Assembly: GCA_030372965.1 (NCBI GenBank)
Contig: JAUCQC010000170.1
Location: 1 to 58,029, forward strand
Length of the DNA stretch: 58,029 nucleotides
Direction: 5' to 3'
Source: a bacterium
GTDB lineage: Bacteria; Zhuqueibacterota; QNDG01; DTFT01
Position 1 is the stretch's first letter, and each line of letters begins with the position of its first letter. Under the pieces are notes generated by a model. It was not told the DNA's origin. It ran no database searches and saw only the letters and a list, made by a program, of their open reading frames with translations. The position numbers and the translations under genes were made by a program. Positions 28,628 to 38,877 of the stretch are shown one piece after another.

Positions 28628-29995
28628 ATGCCCAAACCCGTCATGATCAGCGTCTCCGGCATCCGCGGCATTGTCGGAGACGGTCTCACGCCCGAACTGC
28701 TCGTCCGCTACACGGCCGCGGCCGGAACCCTGTACGGCCCGGGCAAGGTGATGGTCGGCCGGGATTCGCGCGTCACGGGCGAGATGGTCCGGGGCGCGGT
28801 GTTCTCGGCGCTCATGTCCGTGGGGTGCGATCCCGTGGACCTGGGCATCGTGCCCACGCCCACGGTTCAGCTCGCCACGGAGCGTCACGGCGCTGTTGGC
28901 GGCATTGTCATCACGGCCAGCCACAACCCGGCGGAATGGAACGCGCTCAAGCTTCTCGACAGGACCGGCATGTTCCTCGATGAGGCGCAGGGCCTGGAGG
29001 TCAAGCGGATCGCGGAATCCGGCGCGTTCGCCTACAAGCCCTGGGACAGGATCGGCCGGGCGTCGTCCCGGACGGACGCGGTGCGGGATCACATCGAAGC
29101 CGTGCTGGCAATCCCGTTCGTGGACGTCGAACGGATCCGAAAAAGGAAATTCAGGGTGGCGTTCGATTCCGTGAACGGCGCGGGCGGCGTCATTCTGCCC
29201 GACCTGCTCTCGGCTTTCGGGTGCGAGATCGCGGCCCTGAACGCGGAGCCGCACGGCCGGTTCAGCCACACGCCCGAACCCCTCGCCCAGAACCTCACCG
29301 GCCTGTCCGATTTCGTCCGCTCGACGAAATCGGACGTGGGCTTCGCCGTGGACCCGGACGTGGACCGGTGCGCGATCGTGTCCGAAAAAGGCGAGTTCAT
29401 CGGGGAGGAATACACGGTGACGCTCGCGTCCCGGTTCGTGCTCGCGAAGAAGAAGGGAACCGTGGTGGTGAACGTGTCCACCACTCGGGCCGTGGACGAT
29501 GTCGCCGCGCAGGCGGGGGCGTCCGTGGTGCGCACCAAGGTCGGCGAGATCCACGTGGCCAAGAAGATGAAGGAAATCGGCGCGGCTGTGGGCGGAGAGG
29601 GGAACGGCGGCGTGATTCTGCCCGAGGTGCACCTCGGCCGGGACGCGCCCGTGGCCGTGGCCCTGACCCTGCAGGCCATGGCCGAGTCCGGCAAAACCGT
29701 GTCCGGCCTGCGGGAAGAACTGCCGCGTTATTTCATGGCCAAAAAGAAGCTGGAAATCGGAGGCGCTGATCCCGACGATATATTGAAAAAGATGGGAGAA
29801 AAGTACGCTTCCGAAACGTGTAACTGGATGGACGGCCTGAAGATCGAGAGGCCGGATTCCTGGATTCAGATCCGAAAATCGAACACCGAGCCCATCATCC
29901 GCGTCATGACCGAGGCGAAAACCGCGGAGGAAGCGAGCCGTCTGGCGGACGGTTTCGTCCGCGAGGCGGAAGTGTTTGCCGGCGGACGCGGATAG
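28628..29995 (+). CDS. Phosphoglucomutase/phosphomannomutase/phosphoglucosamine mutase family
   Basis: 'SGIRGIVGDGLTPELL', 'GGIVITASHNPAEWNALK', 'AVDPDVDRCAIV', 'EGNGGVILPEVHLGRD'. Confidence 0.93.
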   Translation: MPKPVMISVSGIRGIVGDGLTPELLVRYTAAAGTLYGPGKVMVGRDSRVTGEMVRGAVFSALMSVGCDPVDLGIVPTPTVQLATERHGAVGGIVITASHNPAEWNALKLLDRTGMFLDEAQGLEVKRIAESGAFAYKPWDRIGRASSRTDAVRDHIEAVLAIPFVDVERIRKRKFRVAFDSVNGAGGVILPDLLSAFGCEIAALNAEPHGRFSHTPEPLAQNLTGLSDFVRSTKSDVGFAVDPDVDRCAIVSEKGEFIGEEYTVTLASRFVLAKKKGTVVVNVSTTRAVDDVAAQAGASVVRTKVGEIHVAKKMKEIGAAVGGEGNGGVILPEVHLGRDAPVAVALTLQAMAESGKTVSGLREELPRYFMAKKKLEIGGADPDDILKKMGEKYASETCNWMDGLKIERPDSWIQIRKSNTEPIIRVMTEAKTAEEASRLADGFVREAEVFAGGRG

Positions 29996-30167
29996 AGGCC
30001 GGCCGGAACGGGCATCGGGGAGTCCGGCCGCTGGCCGGTTTTAATCCAGAGTCCGGTCGTCGCCCAGGACCGGCCGGGAGAAACGTGGCCGCGGCGATCC
30101 GAAAATCAGAAGGCGTGCCCGTCCGTCTTTTCGAATGGACATTCCGGGAAAAAAGGAGGTTTTCCAT

Positions 30168-31355
30168 ATGAAAATCAAAACGCATTTTTTGGGAATCCGC
30201 GGGGGGCTTCTCGCTCTTGCCGTTTTCGGAGCGTCCGGCCTCGCGGCCGCGGCAGTCACGATCCAGCTCGGGGATTACCCGGACGTCGGAACGCGCAACC
30301 GCATGGACACGGACACCACGGGCCACGCGTCCGTGGTCATCGGCCCGGCCGGGGAGAACCGGACGTGGGACTTCACCCAGGCCATTCACGGCAGGCAGAT
30401 CGGAATGGACTATGTTCTCCCTTCCGAGACGCTGTACGGCGCATCCGTTCCCGGAGCGGAGCGGGCGATCAAAACCTGGCAATGGCTGTCCGTTGACCCC
30501 GTTCCCATCGTTTTCCCGTCCGGCCTGGAAGGATTCTTTGAAGTGTATTACTATCAGAAGGCGCTTTCCACGGACGGCGTTCTTCAGGGGAACGGGATGG
30601 GCGCCGTGTCGCCCATTTATTCGGGCGGCTTCGCCTTCACCCAGCCTTGCGTTGAACTGTCCTTCCCCCTGGCTGTCGGGAAGACGTGGCTCAAGAAGTA
30701 CGAATTTTCCGCGCCCGCCACGATCGGAGCGCTGACGACCACACTGGTCACGAAGGACAGCTCCGTCATGGAAGTGGACGCCGACGGCCGCCTGACGATT
30801 CCGCTCGGCGCCTTTGACTGCGTGCGGGTGAAAGCCGTTCGGCATTTGACGCTCAAGGCGCAGTTGTTCGGCAATTACCTGACGCTGAGCGTGGACACGC
30901 TCATCGTGTACGACTGGTACGCGAAGGATGTCGGACTCATTCTCGAAGCGGCCAGCCATTCGAGTGAAAAGAATCCCCAGTTCACGGACGCGGGTTTCCT
31001 CATGCGGCTCGCCTCGACAAACGTGCCGAGCGGGGTCGAAGACGGCCGGGCCGTTCTTTTCCCGGAGCGTTGCGAGCTGAGCCAGAACCACCCGAATCCA
31101 TTCAACCCCTCCACGGCCATTCATTACCGGCTTGCCTCGGCGGGCGACGTGACCCTGACGGTGTTCGACATTCTCGGGAAACCCGTTTCCGTTCTGGAGT
31201 CGGGATTCCGGGCCGCCGGCAGTCACCGGTCGGTCTGGAACGGCACGGATGGGTCAGGCAGACGCATGCCCAGCGGCGTGTATTTCTGCAGGCTTGAAGT
31301 ACGGTCCGTGGACGGGGCGTTCACCAAGACCCGTAAAATGATACTGACCGACTGA
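30168..31355 (+). CDS. Secreted protein of unknown function with FlgD/T9SS-type C-terminus
   Basis: Signal peptide; C-terminus 'NHPNPFNPSTAIHYRLASAGDVTLTVFDILGKPV...TRKMILTD'. Confidence 0.82.
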   Translation: MKIKTHFLGIRGGLLALAVFGASGLAAAAVTIQLGDYPDVGTRNRMDTDTTGHASVVIGPAGENRTWDFTQAIHGRQIGMDYVLPSETLYGASVPGAERAIKTWQWLSVDPVPIVFPSGLEGFFEVYYYQKALSTDGVLQGNGMGAVSPIYSGGFAFTQPCVELSFPLAVGKTWLKKYEFSAPATIGALTTTLVTKDSSVMEVDADGRLTIPLGAFDCVRVKAVRHLTLKAQLFGNYLTLSVDTLIVYDWYAKDVGLILEAASHSSEKNPQFTDAGFLMRLASTNVPSGVEDGRAVLFPERCELSQNHPNPFNPSTAIHYRLASAGDVTLTVFDILGKPVSVLESGFRAAGSHRSVWNGTDGSGRRMPSGVYFCRLEVRSVDGAFTKTRKMILTD

Positions 31356-31378
31356 CCTTGCCCGGTTCCGCAGGAGAG

Positions 31379-32116
31379 ATGGCCGCGGTTCGTCTGGGGC
31401 CGGTCCCGATAGTGTGGGCGCGGCCCCGGTTCTTCCGCGGTCCGGTCCGCAATCTGCGGCCGGCCGCGCTGGCCTGCCTGCTGCTCCTGGCCGGCCGGAC
31501 GGACGCCGCGCAGTGCCGGTTCGACAGCGTCGCCGTGTCAGGGGACTCGGTGATCGTCGGGTTCGAGATGTCCGGGCTCTTCGACCGCGAGACCTTCCGC
31601 TCGCTCAGAAAGGGCATGACCGCGGGCCTGGAATACCAGATTCAGGTGTGGGGGGACCGCGACGGATGGTTCGACGCGGTCGTCGACGAGAAGGTCCTCC
31701 GGATGAAGCTCGGATACGACAATTGGGAAAGATGCTACACGGTGATGCGTCCCGGCGGAACGGCCCGGTTTCAGGAGGATACGGCCGCTGAACGGAACTG
31801 CTGCCGAATCCGCGGAATCGGCCTTGTCCGGCGCGACCGGCTGAAACCGGGGCGCACCTATCACATTCTCGTCCGCATGGTTTTCGAGCCCATGTCCGTG
31901 GAGAGCCTCCACGAGATCGGCCGCTGGCTTTCCGGGGAGGTGGACGACCTGAACGCCAAGTCGCTCAGTCGCAAGCGGTCGCCGGTCAAATCAGCCGGGG
32001 ACTGGCTTCTCGGATTCGTGGTGAACCTGTCCGGGTTCGGGGACCGCGAATTTACGGCGGAAAGCCCTCCGCTGATCGTGGAAAACGGGAACGTCCGTTT
32101 CAGTGCCGTGGAGTGA
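31379..32116 (+). CDS. Secreted protein, DUF4390-like
   Basis: Signal-like 'LRPAALACLLLLAGRTDAAQ'; beta-rich domain; family call tentative, start uncertain. Confidence 0.55.
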   Translation: MAAVRLGPVPIVWARPRFFRGPVRNLRPAALACLLLLAGRTDAAQCRFDSVAVSGDSVIVGFEMSGLFDRETFRSLRKGMTAGLEYQIQVWGDRDGWFDAVVDEKVLRMKLGYDNWERCYTVMRPGGTARFQEDTAAERNCCRIRGIGLVRRDRLKPGRTYHILVRMVFEPMSVESLHEIGRWLSGEVDDLNAKSLSRKRSPVKSAGDWLLGFVVNLSGFGDREFTAESPPLIVENGNVRFSAVE

Positions 32117-32120
32117 TTCC

Positions 32121-33107
32121 GTGACACCCGAATCCGCCGGTTTAAGCCCATCGCCGCGAAACGGCCCGGTCGCGGTCATCGACATCGGAACGAATTCCGC
32201 GCTTTTCCTGCTCGCGGAAAGGGACGGAACCGTTGTCCGGCCGATCCGGCAGGAGATCCGGACCACGCGGCTCGGCCGCGGTCTTGCATCCTCCGGCCGG
32301 ATCGGGGAGGAGGACATCGGGAGGACCGCCGCGGTTCTGATCGAGTGGAAGGAGCTGGCCCGCGCGATCGGAGCGGGATCGCCGGTGTGCACGGGCACGC
32401 AGGTGTTCAGGGCCGCGGAGAACCGCCGTGAGGCGCTGGCCGTCCTGTTCAGGGAAACGGGCCTTCAAATCGAGGTCATCCCGGAACAGGAAGAGGCGGT
32501 CTGGAGTTACATGGGTGTGGTGCACGGCCTGGCTGAACCGGGACGGGCAGTCGTCATGGACATCGGGGGCGGGAGCACGGAATGGGCGCAGGGTGACGGT
32601 CCGGCCCTCCGGCGGAGCCGCAGTGTGCCCATCGGAGCGTTGACCCTGACGGAAAAGCACCTCAGGAGCGATCCGCCCGGGCCGGACGAGCTGGACGCCA
32701 TGACGGACGAAATCCGTTCCGCGTTCGCGCCGGACATCCCGATGCAGGATCCGTCCGTTCCCTTCATCTGCGTGGGAGGAACGGCGACGACTCTGGCCGG
32801 CCTGGAGCTCGGTCTCGAACGCTACGATGCCGCGGTTGTGGACGGGACGGAACTGGCCGTGCGGATCGTGCGGAACTGGGCGGAGAAACTGGCCGGACAG
32901 TCGAGGGCCGAACGCCGCTGGACCGTGCGGGCCTTCGGTCCGGACCGGGCGGACATTCTTCCGGCCGGACTCTTCATCCTTCTGTCCTGGATGGAATCGG
33001 CCGGAATTCCGACGGTGCGGGTGAGCGACCGCGGCCTGCGTTTCGGAATCGCGGCCAGGGAACTGGGCCTGGCGCGGCCGGCCGCTTTCCCGTCCGGGAA
33101 CGGCTGA
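32121..33107 (+). CDS. Ppx/GppA family exopolyphosphatase/phosphatase
   Basis: 'VAVIDIGTNSALFLLAERDG', 'AVVMDIGGGSTEWAQ', 'FICVGGTATTLAGLELG'. GTG start (32121 or 32103). Confidence 0.92.
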   Translation: MTPESAGLSPSPRNGPVAVIDIGTNSALFLLAERDGTVVRPIRQEIRTTRLGRGLASSGRIGEEDIGRTAAVLIEWKELARAIGAGSPVCTGTQVFRAAENRREALAVLFRETGLQIEVIPEQEEAVWSYMGVVHGLAEPGRAVVMDIGGGSTEWAQGDGPALRRSRSVPIGALTLTEKHLRSDPPGPDELDAMTDEIRSAFAPDIPMQDPSVPFICVGGTATTLAGLELGLERYDAAVVDGTELAVRIVRNWAEKLAGQSRAERRWTVRAFGPDRADILPAGLFILLSWMESAGIPTVRVSDRGLRFGIAARELGLARPAAFPSGNG

Positions 33108-33179
33108 TCGCGCTCCGCAGGTCCGTCGGGCGCACGCCCGGCGGTTTGAAGCGTCATTCCCCGTCATTGGGAGGTTTTA

Positions 33180-35048
33180 ATGAAAAGCATGATCCGGTTT
33201 GCACTGGTTTTCGCGGCCATAGTCCCTGCCTGCATCGGGGCCGATTCCGGCCGCGAGGCCGCTGGAATCGACGCTCCTCCCCGGCACGGGGAAAACATCG
33301 CCTTCCGGCTGAATCCGGCCCTGATTCCCGACGGTCTGGCCGAGGGCGAGACCCCCATGCTTCAGGTTTTCCCCCGACTGCCCGATCCCCCCTTCGAAAT
33401 CCCCATGACCCGGACCACCGGACTGTGGAGAGCCTGGTACGGCCTGAAGGACACCAGCATCAAGGCGATTTTCTTCGCGTTCGTAACCGTTGATTCGTCC
33501 GGGACACGGACCCGGCCCGACCTCGGGCAGGACCTGTTTGACGCGCCGGTCGTCGACGCGGCGGGCCGTCCCGTTTACGGCGCCTACGAGGCCATCGGCA
33601 TATCCCACACCGGCATCTCGGACCTGAGGCCCGAAAACCTGTCCCTGGCCATCGAGGCGTTTCGCAGGGAACTCCGGTTTCATCCGGACAATTATTCGGG
33701 CCGTCTCCTGCTCGCGTCCGCCCGCCTGAAGAACAGCGACTTCAGCGAGGCGGCACGCCGCAGTGTCGAGGCGGAAATCGATTCCGTGCTGGCTTCGGGA
33801 AAGGACCGCGAGTCCGCGGTGCGTTTTGCCGCCAGCGCCTACCGGATGATGGGCCGGACGGAAAAGGCGGAAGCCCTGGAGAAGTCCCTGGCCGACCGGG
33901 ACCCGAAAGGCGATCTCGCGGCGCGCAAGCGGTTCACGCAGATACTGGGAATCGAGGACAGGGACGAGAGAATCCGGAGCCTGGAGCGGTTTGTCGCAGA
34001 TTTCCCCGGGTCCCCGTTCGTTGAGCCGGCCCTGAGCCAGATCGTTTCGGCGGTCATCGAGACCGGCGACAGCCGGGCCATGGCGGCCGCGGGCGACCGC
34101 CTGCTCCGCGGCGCGTCGACTCTGACCGGGGCCCACGGGCTCGCCGGACTGGCCGGCGTGTTCGCGGACCTCGGAATCGAGCCGGACCGCGCCCTGTCCT
34201 ACGCGGGCCGGGCCATGGAAATTCTGGCCGCGGAAAAAGCCGCCGGAGGGGGATCGGCGGAAGCGGCCGAGGAGCGTGAAGAGGCCGAGTCCAGATTTCG
34301 GGCCGTGCTCGGCTGGGTGCATGTCCAGAGGGGCGAAATCGTTCCGGCCGTCTCCGAACTTCAGGAGGCCGTGAAGGGCCCCCTGCAGGGCAAGGCGTTC
34401 TACCATCTGGGCATCGCGCTGGAAAAGGCCGGCCGTCTGGAGGACGCGCTCGTCCAGTACGGCCGCGCGGCCGCCTTTTCCGGGGACGTCGGAGACGCGG
34501 CTTACGCGGCATTCCGGTCGCTCTGGAAAAACACAGGCCGCGACACGCTGCTGGCGGACGCGTCCCTGGACGAGCAGGCCCGGTGGGTCGAAACCGCCAG
34601 CCGGGAGCGCATACTCGCCAGGCGCTCGGTGCGGCCCGCGCCCGACTTTCTGCTCGAGGACGCGCGGGGCGGACGCGTCCGTCTTTCGGACCAGCAGGGG
34701 AATGTGGTTCTGCTCTGCTTCTGGGCGTCCTGGAGCCAGTCTTCCATGAAACTCATGGAGGAGCTCGACGCGCTGGCCGGCCAGTACGGCCGCAGCATTC
34801 TATTCCTGACCGTGGCCATGGACCGCAATAAAACCGATGTCCGGAGCGCCGTCCGGAAGAACGACATCGTTCTTCCCGTCCTCCTGAACAGCGGCATGGA
34901 GCAGGCGTACCGCCTGTCCGGCGTGCCGGCCGTTTTCCTGATCGATCGGGACGGCCGGATCCATTTCACGCACATGGGTTTCCGCAGGGACATCAATTCC
35001 ATCCTGTCCGTTGAAATCGACGATCTGCTGGGGGCCACGGCCCTATGA
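33180..35048 (+). CDS. TPR protein with C-terminal TlpA/thioredoxin-like domain lacking CxxC
   Basis: Signal peptide, TPR region, 'PAPDFLLEDARGGRVRLSDQQGNVVLLCFWASWSQSSMKLMEEL...GVPAVFLIDRDG'. Confidence 0.85.
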   Translation: MKSMIRFALVFAAIVPACIGADSGREAAGIDAPPRHGENIAFRLNPALIPDGLAEGETPMLQVFPRLPDPPFEIPMTRTTGLWRAWYGLKDTSIKAIFFAFVTVDSSGTRTRPDLGQDLFDAPVVDAAGRPVYGAYEAIGISHTGISDLRPENLSLAIEAFRRELRFHPDNYSGRLLLASARLKNSDFSEAARRSVEAEIDSVLASGKDRESAVRFAASAYRMMGRTEKAEALEKSLADRDPKGDLAARKRFTQILGIEDRDERIRSLERFVADFPGSPFVEPALSQIVSAVIETGDSRAMAAAGDRLLRGASTLTGAHGLAGLAGVFADLGIEPDRALSYAGRAMEILAAEKAAGGGSAEAAEEREEAESRFRAVLGWVHVQRGEIVPAVSELQEAVKGPLQGKAFYHLGIALEKAGRLEDALVQYGRAAAFSGDVGDAAYAAFRSLWKNTGRDTLLADASLDEQARWVETASRERILARRSVRPAPDFLLEDARGGRVRLSDQQGNVVLLCFWASWSQSSMKLMEELDALAGQYGRSILFLTVAMDRNKTDVRSAVRKNDIVLPVLLNSGMEQAYRLSGVPAVFLIDRDGRIHFTHMGFRRDINSILSVEIDDLLGATAL

Positions 35049-35911
35049 CCTGGTGCTATGCCTCTGACCTGCACGGCCGAGAGAGTCTGTACCTGGAGCT
35101 GGCCGGCCTGGCGGAGTCGAGGCATTGCGGCACCGTGATACTGGGGGGCGACCTGCTCCCGAGAAAGGGGCGCGGTCCGGCCGGTCTCGATTCGCAGGCC
35201 GGATTCGCGGCCGCGTTTCTGAAGGATTTCGCGATCCGGATTCGCGACAAAGCCGGCGCCCGCCTGTACGCCATACCGGGCAATGACGACTGGATGGGCG
35301 CGTTGCCGTCCCTCCGCGGCCTGGCGTCCGAGGGCCTGATTCTGCTGCCGGCCGACCGGTCCGTTCCCGCGGACGGCGGTTTCTTCCTGCGCGGTTATTC
35401 CTTCGTTCCTCCGACTCCTTTCCTGCTCAAGGATTTTGAAAAACGGGATCTCTCCTCGGACGCGCCGCCTTCGTCCCCGGGCCGCATCGCCGTGACTGTG
35501 GACGGACGCGTCATGGAAACCGACGCCGCTTCCTTCCTGACGGGACGGACCGCGATCGAAGACGACCTCGCGGCCTGGACATTGGGGGAGGAAAGCCGGA
35601 GAACGGTTTGCGTCATGCATGGGCCGCCGTATGGCACCTCCCTCGACAGACTGGCGGACGGAAGGCCCGCGGGAAGCCGCGCGGTGCGCGATTTTCTGAC
35701 GCGGGAGAATCCCCTGCTGTCCCTGCACGGCCACATCCATGAATCCGCGGACGCGTCAGGCGCGTGGGCGCAATTCATCGGCCGGACCCTGTCCGTCAAC
35801 CCGGGGCAGAACGGGGGCGCCCTGTCCGCGGTGTGGTTCGATCCCGCCGACCCGGCCGGATCCATGACGCACTCCCTGCACGGCCCATTCGGGCCGCGGA
35901 GCCGTTCATGA
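35045..35911 (+). CDS. Metallophosphoesterase
   Basis: 'ASDLHGRESLYLEL', 'VILGGDLLP', 'IPGNDDW', 'CVMHGPPYG', 'LHGHIHES'. Confidence 0.92.
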   Translation: MTWCYASDLHGRESLYLELAGLAESRHCGTVILGGDLLPRKGRGPAGLDSQAGFAAAFLKDFAIRIRDKAGARLYAIPGNDDWMGALPSLRGLASEGLILLPADRSVPADGGFFLRGYSFVPPTPFLLKDFEKRDLSSDAPPSSPGRIAVTVDGRVMETDAASFLTGRTAIEDDLAAWTLGEESRRTVCVMHGPPYGTSLDRLADGRPAGSRAVRDFLTRENPLLSLHGHIHESADASGAWAQFIGRTLSVNPGQNGGALSAVWFDPADPAGSMTHSLHGPFGPRSRS

Positions 35912-37380
35912 AAGTCCCGCCGCGTGGCGCCGCTCTCCTGCTTTTTCTGCTTGCCGTTCCTTCGTCCGGCCGCTCACCGATGTCCTTCCGTTCCGTCGTG
36001 CTTCGGTTCGGCGGTCCCGCGTCTCTTCCGGTGAACGCGGACGCGGACGGGGACGGATGGGCCGACCTGACCGTGGCGTGGCGCGGCCCCGAAGACCCGG
36101 CCGGAACCCTGGCGTTTTTCCGGAACCGGCACGGTTCCTTCGTTTCCACGCCCGATTCATCCATGCTCCTGCCCGCGGACGCGGTTCTTTTCGATCGGGT
36201 CCCCGGGCCCGGGGGCCTCGGATCATCGATCCGGATACTGACTCCGTCCGGTGTCCGTTCCGGCCGCTTTGGGGAATCCGGGCTCTCCGGGTTTTCGACG
36301 GACACGGTTTTCACGGTGCGCGCCGCGTTCCCCGGAACCGCAGCGGACCGGCCCGCGGCATGGCCCTTTGCCTCCGCGCTGTCCGGACCCGGGGATCCGA
36401 TTTTTATCATCCCCGCGGAGGACGGTCTCCGTTTTTTCAGCCCCGGACGGCCCGAATTGGCGGACTCCGGTGCGATCCCGGGCGGTTTCCGACTGTTCCG
36501 CTCCGCGATCCGGTCCGGGGCGCCAGTTTATTCGTTCAGCCTTCCGGTTCCGGCCCCCTGCGACTGGGATGGGGACGGGACAGGAGACGCGGTCCTGACA
36601 CTCGACGGCGACGCCGCGTTGATCTTCCGCGACAGCGCTTCGGTCCGAAGCGACGCAGAGCCCGCGTTCGAGTCCGGATGGGGCGGAGACCCTGCCGGCC
36701 GCCGTCGAAACCGGGATTATGAATTCCGGGATTTCAACGCGGACGGACTCACCGACGTGCTGGTCATCGAAGCCCCGGCCCAGGGGCTCCTCACGCCGCC
36801 GGGGTGGGCGCGCCTGCACCTCAACCGAAAATCCGGATGGGATCCGGCTCCGGATCAGGTTCTGGTGCGGAACCGTTTCTTCGGGGACCGGGCCGTCGCG
36901 GATTTCAACGGCGACGGCCGGCCGGATCTGTGCCTCGTTTCCCTGGAATCGAGCCCCGCGGACATCATCCGGTACGGCATGACGCGGCGCGTGCGGAACC
37001 GTTTTGATTTTCACTTCTGCCCGCCCGACGGCCGGTTTGACCCGAAACCCGACCGGTCCGTGACCGTCGCGTTCAACCGCACCCTGTCCGCGCTTTTTTC
37101 GGAACCGCTCGTCGTCCGGCCGTTTGCCGGAGATTTCGACGGGGACGGAAGGGATGATGTCGGGCTGTGGGCTTCTGAGGACGAATTGCGTCTCATTCCG
37201 GCCGGAGCCAGGGGCCCGATGGACGTCCGGCAAACCGCGCGTCTCCGGTTTCCGAGAACGGATCATGTCCGCATCGGGGACCTGAACCGCGACGGATGTT
37301 CCGATCTCGTGCTGTGCTACCCGGACGGGCCTCCGGAACCGTCCTGCGTGCTGCTTCTCAGCGCGGGCGGGGACAGGTGA
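35908..37380 (+). CDS. Secreted FG-GAP/VCBS-repeat beta-propeller protein
   Basis: Repeated DADGDGWAD, DWDGDGTGD, DFNADGLTD, DFNGDGRPD, DFDGDGRDD, DLNRDGCSD; signal peptide. Confidence 0.85.
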   Translation: MKVPPRGAALLLFLLAVPSSGRSPMSFRSVVLRFGGPASLPVNADADGDGWADLTVAWRGPEDPAGTLAFFRNRHGSFVSTPDSSMLLPADAVLFDRVPGPGGLGSSIRILTPSGVRSGRFGESGLSGFSTDTVFTVRAAFPGTAADRPAAWPFASALSGPGDPIFIIPAEDGLRFFSPGRPELADSGAIPGGFRLFRSAIRSGAPVYSFSLPVPAPCDWDGDGTGDAVLTLDGDAALIFRDSASVRSDAEPAFESGWGGDPAGRRRNRDYEFRDFNADGLTDVLVIEAPAQGLLTPPGWARLHLNRKSGWDPAPDQVLVRNRFFGDRAVADFNGDGRPDLCLVSLESSPADIIRYGMTRRVRNRFDFHFCPPDGRFDPKPDRSVTVAFNRTLSALFSEPLVVRPFAGDFDGDGRDDVGLWASEDELRLIPAGARGPMDVRQTARLRFPRTDHVRIGDLNRDGCSDLVLCYPDGPPEPSCVLLLSAGGDR

Positions 37381-38675
37381 CACGCGCCGAATTTCATTTT
37401 CACCGTTTTACCCCGTTCCGGTCGGGGCTGGTTTTCGCGCTTGGTTGCATGCTTGCGGCTTCGGGCGTTTCACGGGCCTGGGAGGCAGACGGATCCGATC
37501 CATCCCGGCCGGCTGTTTTTCTGTACGGGAACAGCCACACGGCCGGGTTCGTCGTGCTCCGCGAGATGACGGATATCCCTTCCGGTGTTCCGCCCGCGCC
37601 CTGGCTGAAGAGAAAAGCGGACCAGCTGGAACGCATCGGACCCTTCCGGACCGCGGTGGTGGTGGCGGTGCGGGATTCAACGGGCCCGGTCCCGCGTCTG
37701 GCCGTCCTGCTCAGGGAGAAAGGGCGCTGGTCGATCGACCCGGCCCTGTCCTATGACGGCATTTTCGGGTGGACCGCGGGTCTGGCCGCGGTCCGGTCCA
37801 ATCTGTTCGGCCGGAACCAGAGGCTCAGGGCCGGATTCAGGACCGGCGGCCTGGACAAGGCCGGGATTTCCTGGACCGATCCATGGTTCGGCGGCCGTCT
37901 CCGGCTGTTCGCGGAGATGGAAGCCGGCCACGCTTCCTATCCCTACCGGTATCCGGACTACAGGCCTGTTTTCCGCGTGGTCTCGAACTCGGCTTCGGCC
38001 GCGCTGGGCCGCGGTTTCGGCCCCGCGCTCCGCGCGGGCTACCGCCGGACCTGGGAGAACGCGGAAGCAGGCGATCCCGCGGCCCTGGTTTCCGGAGGAG
38101 GGAAAGACCGGTTCGTTTCGGACGAATGGTTTATGCGCTGGGATATCCGCGACAGGCCCGAGTATCCCATGTCCGGCCTGTTCGCGGAAGCGGGCAGGCA
38201 ATGGACGGAGGAAACCGGATCCGGCAGGCGTTTCAGCCGCTCCTATTTCGACTGCCGGGCGTACGCGCCCGCGGCCGCGGGGGCGCGTCTCGCGCTGCAG
38301 GCCTCGGGTCAGTTTCTGGACGGGCGCGTGCCCGTGGTCAAGCGGCTCCACTGGGGCGGGTCGAGCACCCTCCGCGGATACGACAGCGGCATTCTCGCCG
38401 GCGACCGCCTGCTGGCGTTCTGCGCGGAAATGCGCTTCCCCGTTCTGCTGGAGCCCGATGTGCTCGGCGCCCGGAACGCGGGCGTCTTCGGCGTCTTTTT
38501 CGCGGACTGCGCCTCGATCCGCTTCTCGGAGAAATCCCGCAATCCCGCGCCGAACGCCGGCGCGGCCGGAGCCGGCTTTCACTTCGTCTGGGACACCATC
38601 GTTCTCCGGGCGGAGTGGGGCGTGCGCGCGGACGGGGGCCTTTTCGTGACGTCGGCGTCGGGGGTGAAGTTTTGA
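37377..38675 (+). CDS. Omp85/BamA-TamA-like outer-membrane barrel with short POTRA region
   Basis: GTG start overlapping stop; 'GNSHTAGFVVLREMTDIPSGV' POTRA-like; 'WGGSSTLRGYDSG' (VRGF-like loop); terminal Phe. Confidence 0.8.
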   Translation: MTRAEFHFHRFTPFRSGLVFALGCMLAASGVSRAWEADGSDPSRPAVFLYGNSHTAGFVVLREMTDIPSGVPPAPWLKRKADQLERIGPFRTAVVVAVRDSTGPVPRLAVLLREKGRWSIDPALSYDGIFGWTAGLAAVRSNLFGRNQRLRAGFRTGGLDKAGISWTDPWFGGRLRLFAEMEAGHASYPYRYPDYRPVFRVVSNSASAALGRGFGPALRAGYRRTWENAEAGDPAALVSGGGKDRFVSDEWFMRWDIRDRPEYPMSGLFAEAGRQWTEETGSGRRFSRSYFDCRAYAPAAAGARLALQASGQFLDGRVPVVKRLHWGGSSTLRGYDSGILAGDRLLAFCAEMRFPVLLEPDVLGARNAGVFGVFFADCASIRFSEKSRNPAPNAGAAGAGFHFVWDTIVLRAEWGVRADGGLFVTSASGVKF

Positions 38676-38778
38676 CAAAAACAGGATATTCCATCAACGA
38701 TTGAAGATCGGCGATTTCAGAGAGTTCGAATAAACGGAGTCCCGTTGGTTTTCAATCTGAGATCCGCATTCCGCTGAC

Positions 38779-38877
38779 GCGGACTTCCGGCCGGACGGCC
38801 TGCAGTCCGCAATCGTCGGTCTGGGATTCACGCGGAGAAGACCGATCCCGGGTGCGGGATCGCGGATCGTTGATCCG
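38779..38877. repeat. Three consecutive hairpins between the Omp85-like gene and rsmE
   Basis: 38779-38810 (13/15 paired), CGATCCCG-GGTG-CGGGATCG (38843-38862), CGGATC-GTT-GATCCG (38863-38877). Confidence 0.7.
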
